The translations under genes and the position numbers were made by a program. Under the pieces are notes generated by a model. The model saw only the letters and a program-made list of their open reading frames with translations, made no database searches and had not been told where the DNA came from. A stretch of 64,000 nucleotides of DNA from Bacteroidota bacterium (GTDB lineage: Bacteria; Bacteroidota; Bacteroidia; Flavobacteriales_D; Sanyastnellaceae): contig JAQCFW010000008.1 in assembly GCA_027619225.1 (NCBI GenBank), forward strand, positions 1 through 64,000, written 5' to 3'. Shown here piece by piece: positions 55,362-62,433 of this stretch; within the stretch, counting starts at the first letter, position 1, and each line of letters opens with the position of its first letter.

Positions 55362-55369
55362 TAAATTTG
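55362..55369 (+). promoter_or_regulatory. -7 box of the thioredoxin-like lipoprotein
   Basis: TAAATTTG, exact TAnnTTTG match, 19 nt before the ATG at 55389. Confidence 0.45.
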
Positions 55370-55388
55370 GTATATAATAATTTGTAAA

Positions 55389-56849
55389 ATGAAACCTATG
55401 ACCTTGATTGTAAGCGCTATAGCTATTATGCTCTCTGCGTGTGCTGACAGCGCTCCCGCTCCTGTTTCTAATAAAACAAAGGCTTCTAACATTGTGGCTT
55501 CTAGCAATTCAGTTACTACAGACCAAACTGATGCCATTTCTCCACAGTATAAAAACGGGACTAACGATCAGAACAAAGGAGATAAAACCGGAACAGTAAG
55601 ACTTCACGGGAACATAGCTGCAGCATCAGGATCAATGATTTACCTCTACGAAACAGAGGCTAGAAATAATGCTCTTCTCGATAGTGCTAAAATTGAAGGA
55701 GGTCTTTTCAATTTCAATAACCTCGAAGTAAGCCGTGGTATTTACGAGCTCGTTCTAAACGGTAAAGCAAACAACAAGACCCAAATCATTCTTAACCCAG
55801 ATGAGAGCGATGTTGACATTGATTTTAAATCCAGCCGATTAGCCGGTAACAAAACAACTCCTGGTTCTAGAGAGAACACAGCTTGGTTTAAGTACATAAC
55901 TCTTGAGAATAGGAACAAAAATGAAATCAAGAATCTAAGGAAGGGGATGAAAGACAGCCCTTACCGTTCAAGAATAGAAGAGCAAATAAATGGGAAAGAA
56001 CTCGAACTCGTTCAATCTCAACACGAGATGATTGACACTTACGAAGGAACGTATTTTGCCAAGCTCATTTCTTGGAAGAACCCTATGTATCCCAACTCGC
56101 AAGGTAAATACTTCGAAGATCTGGATCCTCTCGACAATAGCCTGATTCATAATATGGCTATTAGTGATCGTATTCAGAGCATGATGGTTAAATATAGTAA
56201 GGGTGAGGACAGTGGATTCTTCGCTTGTATCGACATTATAAAAGCGCACTTCGAGCCTAACCCTAAAACTCTTGAAAGCGCTCTGTACGCTATGCTTGAT
56301 GGATTCTACAACACGGGTAAAGAAGATATATGCCAATACATCCTCGATAACTACATCTTCGACGAGGATTGTGGTGCCGATTTAAGTGATGTTATTCGCC
56401 TACGTGCGCAGGGGATTATCAATCTCCAAGTCGGCAAGACTCCTCCTAATTTTAATATCGAAGAGTACAATGGAGGTAACGTGAACTTAATGGAAACAGC
56501 TGCAAAGAATCAGTACACGCTCGTTATGTTTTGGGCTTCATGGTGCCACAAATGTGAACAAGAAATCCCAGTTCTTATACCCCTATATTCAAAATTCAGT
56601 GGAAAGGGATTCGAGGCTATTGGAGTATCTATCGATCAAGCAAGAAAAAGCTGGACAGATGTTATTGAGGCAAAAGGAATGCAATACTTGAACGTAAGCC
56701 AACTTCAAGGATGGGACAGCCCCATTGTAAAGGATTACAAGATTACAGCAACACCCACTTATTTCTTACTTAACAGCAAAGGTGAGATTGTACTCAAGCC
56801 TAAGCGTATATATGAAGTGGGTACGTATCTCACGAGTAACATCAAGTAA
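55389..56849 (+). CDS. TlpA-like thioredoxin-domain lipoprotein with DUF4369-like N-terminal domain
   Basis: A 486-residue lipoprotein (lipobox LSAC, near residue 17) with a low-complexity spacer, a DUF4369-like beta domain (about 60-170, GTVRLHGNIAAASGSMIYLYE), a helical middle part and a C-terminal thioredoxin domain from about 355: FWASWCHKCEQEIPVLIP carries the CxxC redox pair (CHKC) and ATPTYFLLN the cis-Pro loop. Such proteins in Bacteroidetes are outer-membrane or periplasmic thiol-disulfide carriers. The substrate is unknown. Confidence 0.88.
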   Translation: MKPMTLIVSAIAIMLSACADSAPAPVSNKTKASNIVASSNSVTTDQTDAISPQYKNGTNDQNKGDKTGTVRLHGNIAAASGSMIYLYETEARNNALLDSAKIEGGLFNFNNLEVSRGIYELVLNGKANNKTQIILNPDESDVDIDFKSSRLAGNKTTPGSRENTAWFKYITLENRNKNEIKNLRKGMKDSPYRSRIEEQINGKELELVQSQHEMIDTYEGTYFAKLISWKNPMYPNSQGKYFEDLDPLDNSLIHNMAISDRIQSMMVKYSKGEDSGFFACIDIIKAHFEPNPKTLESALYAMLDGFYNTGKEDICQYILDNYIFDEDCGADLSDVIRLRAQGIINLQVGKTPPNFNIEEYNGGNVNLMETAAKNQYTLVMFWASWCHKCEQEIPVLIPLYSKFSGKGFEAIGVSIDQARKSWTDVIEAKGMQYLNVSQLQGWDSPIVKDYKITATPTYFLLNSKGEIVLKPKRIYEVGTYLTSNIK

Positions 56850-56857
56850 CGGTTGAG

Positions 56858-57745
56858 TTAAAGCAACGACTCTTGATACTCCTCATGTACCTTGAGGATG
56901 ATTCCGTCGCTGAGCCCCACTTTAGGGACTATGATCTCCTTAGCTCCTGCTAATTTCATGATGCGCAGATATATTTCTGCTGCAGGTATAATCACATCAG
57001 CTCTATCCGGCTTTAGGCTGAATTTCTCAACCATTTCTTTAAATGGATAAGATTTTAAATCTTCCGTTATTTTCTCGATTTTAGAAATTAATATTGGTTG
57101 ATTTTTAGGGTTAAGGATAATGCGTTGTAGCCTATTAATATTACCACCCGACCCAATCGCCATGATCGACTCACCGCTTTCAGACTCGTGCTTTACAAAT
57201 TCCTCTACAGCGTCCCATTCTCCATCACTAACGATTCCTTTAATAACTCTTAAAGTACCTATCTGAAATGACTTGCCCCTCAATTTTTTTCCATTTCTGA
57301 TTAACGTCAATTCAAGTGATCCCCCGCCAACATCAATATATAGATAGTCAGATTTAGATTTAAACGAAGCAACGCTGAAATTTCTAAATATTAAATCTGC
57401 CTCCTGCTGTCCATCTTTAAGTTCGATTGTGATGTTCGCCTCCTTCTTGATGATATCGAGGACATAATCAACATTACTAGCCTCCCTCATCGCACTCGTA
57501 CCGCAGACCTTAAACCACTCAATTTCATAAACGTCCATTAAATACCAAAAAGCCCGCAATACCTTTACCAAATTCCTAGCTTTCTTCTCTGAAATATTCC
57601 CAGTCTCAAAGACATCCTCCCCCAACCTTAAAGGGACTCTCGTAAAGCTTACCTTACTAATGCGCAATTCACCATTCTTAACTACAATCTCTTTGATTAA
57701 TAGTCTTACGGCATTGGTCCCAATATCTATAGCGGCAAACTTCAT
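56858..57745 (-). CDS. Exopolyphosphatase/guanosine pentaphosphatase family (Ppx/GppA)
   Basis: A 295-residue Ppx/GppA phosphatase of the short form, made of the catalytic ASKHA domains only. Motifs: AIDIGTNAVRLLI (about 4-16, phosphate loop), ISEKKARNLV, and DVGGGSLELTLIRNG (about 140-154). It hydrolyses polyphosphate or pppGpp. A -7-like box TATCTTCG (57775-57782 on the minus strand) lies 29 nt before the ATG. Convergent with the thioredoxin-like gene. Confidence 0.9.
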   Translation of the reverse strand: MKFAAIDIGTNAVRLLIKEIVVKNGELRISKVSFTRVPLRLGEDVFETGNISEKKARNLVKVLRAFWYLMDVYEIEWFKVCGTSAMREASNVDYVLDIIKKEANITIELKDGQQEADLIFRNFSVASFKSKSDYLYIDVGGGSLELTLIRNGKKLRGKSFQIGTLRVIKGIVSDGEWDAVEEFVKHESESGESIMAIGSGGNINRLQRIILNPKNQPILISKIEKITEDLKSYPFKEMVEKFSLKPDRADVIIPAAEIYLRIMKLAGAKEIIVPKVGLSDGIILKVHEEYQESLL

Positions 57746-57826
57746 TTTTAATATTCATCAAAGAAATAATTCATCGAAGATAAGGAGTAGTTATCTTTTC
57801 GACATAATTTAAATCTCATCATTATT

Positions 57827-58200
57827 ATGGCAGTTTTAGTAGGCCAATCGGCACCCAAATTCACTGCGGCGGCAGTACTCAACGGCACAGAAATCGTTGG
57901 AAACTTTACATTAGAGCAGTACATTGACAACAAGTACGTTATGTTTTTCTTCTACCCCAAAGATTTCACGTTTGTTTGTCATACAGAGGGCTTTTCTTAA
58001 TAGACAAAGATGGAATCGTTCAGCACCAGCTTGTAAATAACCTCCCACTTGGACGTAATGTTGACGAGGCTATCAGAATGCTAGATGCGCTTATCCATTT
58101 TGAAACTGTGGGTGAAGTTTGTCCTGCCAATTGGAGCAAAGGGAAAGAAGCTATGAGCGCTTCCGACGATGGTGTGTCTGGTTACCTTGCCTATAACTAA
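57827..58200 (+). pseudogene. 2-Cys peroxiredoxin (AhpC/TSA family) with an internal deletion and frameshift
   Basis: The N-terminal part (57827-58000) encodes 57 residues of a 2-Cys peroxiredoxin up to the peroxidatic Cys: [16 protein letters not shown], then a stop. The C-terminal part, in another frame from about 57979, continues [20 protein letters not shown] to the resolving Cys GEVCPANW and a normal end. About 85 residues that should lie between (the region after FTFVCPTE) are missing. The join is at an ACAGAG that both halves share, which fits a deletion between short direct repeats. The gene cannot make a normal enzyme as read. Confidence 0.9.
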
Positions 58201-58217
58201 ATCAAATAACGAGACAC

Positions 58218-59108
58218 CTATTTAGTCAATTTAGAATTTCCTGTTTTCATGGCTTTTAACTCAGACCATTTAAATGGAATGGGGGCAGCTTGAACATACA
58301 GCGGAACGTCAAGTCCTTTCAGAAAGTCCGACGCTATTTTATTAAATAGTTTCGGGCTTTCTATACTTACAACGTGACCACAGCCTTTGATTACAGAGAG
58401 CTTCGCATTCTTCTGGTTTGTAGAAAAATTCTTAGCAGCTCTGAAAAAGATGTGATCCTGATCTCCCATAACTAAGAGACACTCTTTAGAAATCTGCCTG
58501 TTGACATACTCCTTGATGAGTATAAAAAAGGGTCTGTACAATTCAACCCACTTCAAATACTCTGCGGTAGTCATTCTCAAACTCTGCTTGCGAAATATAT
58601 ACCGACTCAAACGATGGTTCCTCCTAGGTAAAACTATGATGCTGAACAAAGTGAAAAATGCTTTAAACGGAAGTATGTATGAGAGTAATTTACCACTATA
58701 CACAAAGGCATGCATGAACATACTGCCATCAAAAATCGCCCCAGCCATCACCATCTTATCAACCAAGTTTGGCCTTAATAAATCAAGCTTCTGTAGTATC
58801 ACCGACCCTATGCTTAAAGATAGAAAGTGGGCTTTCTCAATTTTAAGATGGTCTAAAACTTTGATAATATCACAAGCTACAATATCGAAATCATAGGCTT
58901 TGTATTCAGGTTGAATGTTTTTAGAGAATCCATGATCTCGAAGATCTAATAAGACCAAACGGAAGTCTTTAGAAAAAGATTCTACTTGGAACTTCCACGT
59001 TCTAATAGATCCACCAGCCCCATGTATAAATACCAGCCAAGGCGCCCCCTCCTTCCCAACTATTTCATAGTGAAGTAAATCCCGCGAAATATGATCTGTA
59101 CTATCCAA
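58218..59108 (-). CDS. Alpha/beta hydrolase
   Basis: A 296-residue alpha/beta-hydrolase of unknown substrate. The oxyanion HGAGGS segment is at 29-34, the nucleophile elbow is SLSIGS (G-x-S-x-G becomes S-L-S-I-G, about residue 98), and the catalytic His is in GCGHVVSIESP near residue 250. The start overlaps the valS stop by 8 bp, so they may be coupled. Lipase, esterase and ester-forming activities all fit. Confidence 0.82.
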   Translation of the reverse strand: MDSTDHISRDLLHYEIVGKEGAPWLVFIHGAGGSIRTWKFQVESFSKDFRLVLLDLRDHGFSKNIQPEYKAYDFDIVACDIIKVLDHLKIEKAHFLSLSIGSVILQKLDLLRPNLVDKMVMAGAIFDGSMFMHAFVYSGKLLSYILPFKAFFTLFSIIVLPRRNHRLSRYIFRKQSLRMTTAEYLKWVELYRPFFILIKEYVNRQISKECLLVMGDQDHIFFRAAKNFSTNQKNAKLSVIKGCGHVVSIESPKLFNKIASDFLKGLDVPLYVQAAPIPFKWSELKAMKTGNSKLTK

Positions 59109-61728
59109 GATCTAAAAGCTTCTCCTGCATTATTTCAATCTTAGCCACAGCATCAGCTTCTTTCTTACGCTCATTAGCTACAACTGAATCAGGAGCACCA
59201 CTTACAAAATTCTCATTTGAAAGTTTACCCCTCACACTCTTCAAAAATCCTTTTTGATAATCGAGATCTTTCTGAATCTTTGATTTCTCCGCCACTATAT
59301 CGAAACCATCTCCAAAAGGAATATAAAATCTATGGCGACCAACCATAAACCCAAATGCGCCTTCGACTTTCTCTCTCACTTCCTCTATACTTTCGAGATT
59401 TGTCAGGTGAGAAATCGCAGAATCTAAACCTTTTGGGTACCCCTCTGCCTTTTGAATCTTAAGTTCAAGCTTCTCTCGATTCGCTATGCCATTGTCCTTT
59501 CGAATGTTCCTCACTCCTCCCACAATTTCTTTTAAAACATCGAAGTCCTTCAACAAGACATCTTTTACGACTTCTGCTTCCGGCCACTGAGATACAATCA
59601 AAGCCTCTTCGGGTGTCCTCCTTTCTCCCAACCAAGACCAAACCTCCTCAGTTAAAAAGGGCATAAACGGATGTAATATCTTAACAATACGTTCAAAGTG
59701 AGCGTATGTCGCATCAACAGTCTTTCGATCAACAGGCTCGCCATAAACAGGTTTTACAAGCTCTAAATACCAGCTACAGAACTCCTCCCAAACAAGTCTA
59801 TACGAAGTCATAAGCGCCTCACTCAATCTAAATTCACGGTACTGTGACTCTAAATCCTTCAACGCTGCATTTGTTCTGGTCTCCATCCACTGGATAGCAA
59901 GTATGGCATGCTCAGGCTGCTCTTTAGACTCATCTATTTCCCAACCTTTTACAAGGCGGAAAGCATTCCAAATCTTATTCGAGAAATTTCTTCCCGTCTC
60001 ACAAAGCTTCTCGTCAAACGGAAGGTCATTCCCAGCAGGCGAAGTCAGAAGCATCCCTACTCTCACTCCGTCAGCACCATACTTCTCCATAAGCTCAATA
60101 GGGTCAGGGCTGTTACCTAAGCTCTTGGACATCTTTCTCCCCAATTCATCCCTCACAATACCTGTGAAGTATACATTCTTAAACGGGGGTAAGTTGCGGT
60201 AATGGTATCCACTCATAATCATACGTGCCACCCAGAAGAACATGATCTCCGGAGCAGTCACAATATCATTTGTAGGATAGTAGTAATCAACCTCCTGCTC
60301 TTTGTGCAATCCATCAAACACTTGAATAGGCCAAATCCAAGAGCTAAACCATGTGTCCATTACATCTTCGTCCTGCTTAAGATCCCCTTCTACAATATTT
60401 CTACCCGCCTTTTTTGATGCAGCTTTCAGCGCATCTTCTAACGTTTTTGCAACCACGAAATCATCCTCACCTTCCCCGAAATACCACGCAGGAATCCGAT
60501 GTCCCCACCAAAGCTGTCTACTCACACACCAATCCTTTATATTCTCCATCCAATGTCGGTAGCTATTCTTAAACTTCGCCGGATGAAACTGGATCGTATC
60601 GTCCATCACATGGTCTAGAGCAGGCTTCGCAAGCTTCTCCATGGCCATAAACCACTGAAGCGATAGACGTGGCTCAATGATAGCATCCGTTCTCTCACTT
60701 CGCCCAACCTTATTCGTGTAATCTTCTATTTTCACAAGATTCCCCAGCTTATTCAGATCTTTCGCAATCTGCTTCCTCACTAGGAACCTATCCAACCCCT
60801 CGTACTTGCCCGCCTCGGAACTCATCGTACCATCAGCGGCAATCGTGTTAATCACCTCTAAATTATGCCTCATACCCAGGTCATAGTCATTCACGTCATG
60901 AGCCGGTGTTACTTTCAAACACCCTGTACCAAACTCTAAATCGATGTAATCATCCTGAATAATTGGCACTTCTCTATTGCAAATCGGAATTATCGCCTTC
61001 TTTCCATGAAGATGTACATACCTCTCGTCGTCAGGATGAACACAAATCGCAGTGTCTCCCAATATCGTTTCTGGCCTCGTCGTTGCAACAGTAATCCACT
61101 CATCTACCTCTCCTACAATCTTATACTTAACGTAATAAAGATGTCCATTCTCTTCTTTGTGTATCACCTCCTCATCGCTAACCGCTGTAAGCGCAACCGG
61201 ATCCCAGTTTACCATCCTCACGCCACGATAAATGAGTCCCTCGTTATAGAAATGAATAAACGTATCGATTACCCCTTCGTAATAGCCCTCGTCCATCGTG
61301 AACCTCGTCCTATCCCAATCACAACTAGCCCCGAGCTTCTTCAATTGATCTAAAATAATCCCACCGTGTTCGTGAGTCCAATCCCAAGCATGTCCTAAAA
61401 ATTCATCCCTACTAAGATCGCTTTTTTTTATGCCCGCCTCACGAAGCTTACGCACCACTTTTGCTTCAGTAGCAATTGATGCATGGTCTGTACCAGGCAC
61501 CCAACAAGCATTCTTACCTAACATCCTTGCTCTTCTAACAAGCACATCTTGGATGGTGTTGTTTAACATATGGCCCATATGAAGGACACCCGTAACATTC
61601 GGTGGAGGGATAACTACAGTATAGGGTTCTCTCTCGTCTGGAGAGGACTTAAAGTATCCATTCTCCATCCAGTAGCTGTACCATTTATCTTCCGTCGCGC
61701 GGGGATCGTATTGAGCAGGGATTTCCAT
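59101..61728 (-). CDS. valS: Valine-tRNA ligase
   Basis: An 875-residue class I aminoacyl-tRNA synthetase that charges tRNA-Val. The HIGH motif is HMGH in PPNVTGVLHMGHM and the KMSKS motif is KMSKSLGNS. The editing domain (WITVATTRPETILGDTAIC) and the anticodon-binding and C-terminal coiled-coil domains are present. Length is normal. ATG 61728 (MEIPAQYDP) is preferred over an in-frame start at 61746 because the -7 box TATTTTTG ends 4 nt upstream of it. Confidence 0.97.
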   Translation of the reverse strand: MEIPAQYDPRATEDKWYSYWMENGYFKSSPDEREPYTVVIPPPNVTGVLHMGHMLNNTIQDVLVRRARMLGKNACWVPGTDHASIATEAKVVRKLREAGIKKSDLSRDEFLGHAWDWTHEHGGIILDQLKKLGASCDWDRTRFTMDEGYYEGVIDTFIHFYNEGLIYRGVRMVNWDPVALTAVSDEEVIHKEENGHLYYVKYKIVGEVDEWITVATTRPETILGDTAICVHPDDERYVHLHGKKAIIPICNREVPIIQDDYIDLEFGTGCLKVTPAHDVNDYDLGMRHNLEVINTIAADGTMSSEAGKYEGLDRFLVRKQIAKDLNKLGNLVKIEDYTNKVGRSERTDAIIEPRLSLQWFMAMEKLAKPALDHVMDDTIQFHPAKFKNSYRHWMENIKDWCVSRQLWWGHRIPAWYFGEGEDDFVVAKTLEDALKAASKKAGRNIVEGDLKQDEDVMDTWFSSWIWPIQVFDGLHKEQEVDYYYPTNDIVTAPEIMFFWVARMIMSGYHYRNLPPFKNVYFTGIVRDELGRKMSKSLGNSPDPIELMEKYGADGVRVGMLLTSPAGNDLPFDEKLCETGRNFSNKIWNAFRLVKGWEIDESKEQPEHAILAIQWMETRTNAALKDLESQYREFRLSEALMTSYRLVWEEFCSWYLELVKPVYGEPVDRKTVDATYAHFERIVKILHPFMPFLTEEVWSWLGERRTPEEALIVSQWPEAEVVKDVLLKDFDVLKEIVGGVRNIRKDNGIANREKLELKIQKAEGYPKGLDSAISHLTNLESIEEVREKVEGAFGFMVGRHRFYIPFGDGFDIVAEKSKIQKDLDYQKGFLKSVRGKLSNENFVSGAPDSVVANERKKEADAVAKIEIMQEKLLDLG

Positions 61729-61732
61729 AAGG

Positions 61733-61740
61733 CAAAAATA
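61733..61740 (-). promoter_or_regulatory. -7 box of valS, leaderless spacing
   Basis: TATTTTTG on the minus strand, exact TAnnTTTG match, then cctt and the ATG at 61728. The spacing predicts a leaderless mRNA. Confidence 0.55.
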
Positions 61741-61753
61741 GTTCATGAAAGAA

Positions 61754-61779
61754 CAAAGCCACCCCGAAGGATGGCTTTG
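61754..61779 (-). terminator. Probable terminator of the DUF1573 gene
   Basis: CAAAGCCA (61754-61761) pairs with TGGCTTTG (61772-61779) around ccccgaagga. The minus-strand tail is TTCTTTC, a weak U-tract. It lies between the DUF1573 gene and the valS promoter, so it would insulate valS. Confidence 0.6.
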
Positions 61780-61813
61780 AAAATAATTTACTTAAAAAAA
61801 CTTTCAGATAAAC

Positions 61814-62266
61814 TTAGTTATTTGTCGGTGCGCCAGTAGCCGGCTGTTTTACGGGCACTCCACTTGGAGCTCCAAGGTCAGCAGCTTCTACACGTCCTTT
61901 AATACGAATGACTTTCGTGGGCTCGTTAGAAGCATTTGATGTTATCGTCACAGACTTATTAATAGGTCCAATACGCTTGGTATCGTATTTCACACTGATA
62001 GCAGAAGTTGCATCTGGCATAATCGGATCCTTATCACATATAGGCACTGTACATCCACAAGACCCCTTACAACGAGAAATAATCAGTGGTTCAGTTCCTG
62101 TGTTAGTTACTGTAAACTCACAAGCACCGTTTCCACCTTGTGTGATCGTTTCGTAATCGTGTGTGGTCTTATCTAAAGATATAACCGGACCGTTTACCAA
62201 TTCTTGTCCAGATGCGAATGCCATTAAACCGAAGGCCATAATTAGAGTAGAAAAAAATCTTTTCAT
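61814..62266 (-). CDS. DUF1573 domain secreted protein
   Basis: A 150-residue secreted protein of the DUF1573 family (ASPM/SPD-2/Hydin-like Ig fold), common in Bacteroidetes. A signal peptide (FFSTLIMAFGLMAFASG) is followed by HDYETITQGGNGACEFTVTNTGTEPLIISRCKGSCGCTVP, whose cysteines are conserved, and VKYDTKRIGPINKSVTITSN. The last 20 residues are Pro/Ala/Gly-rich. Start ATG 62266; the longer frame upstream lacks a signal. Function unknown. Confidence 0.88.
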   Translation of the reverse strand: MKRFFSTLIMAFGLMAFASGQELVNGPVISLDKTTHDYETITQGGNGACEFTVTNTGTEPLIISRCKGSCGCTVPICDKDPIMPDATSAISVKYDTKRIGPINKSVTITSNASNEPTKVIRIKGRVEAADLGAPSGVPVKQPATGAPTNN

Positions 62267-62386
62267 AATGAAGTTAGTTATTAGCTCATTTTTATTTGAA
62301 GCATAAAGATACAAAAACAATTCTTATCTTAAAAGCAATTTCCTTGCCAAACTTACAATTGGACAATCAAAATATTTACAAAAAAA

Positions 62387-62410
62387 AAGCCCACCCCGAA
62401 GGGTAGGCTT
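62387..62410 (-). terminator. Strong rho-independent terminator of the large secreted protein
   Basis: On the minus strand AAGCCTACCC, TTCG loop, GGGTGGGCTT then a T-run: a 10-bp stem with one mismatch, a stable tetraloop and nine T. It ends the gene 23 nt upstream. Confidence 0.9.
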
Positions 62411-62433
62411 TCTCAATATCATTAATCTATTGA

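Noticed and set aside
57976-58200. The C-terminal peroxiredoxin fragment as an independent small gene with a TTG start
   Set aside because: It has no own promoter or start signal, and its sequence continues the peroxiredoxin fold broken upstream; a pseudogene is simpler.
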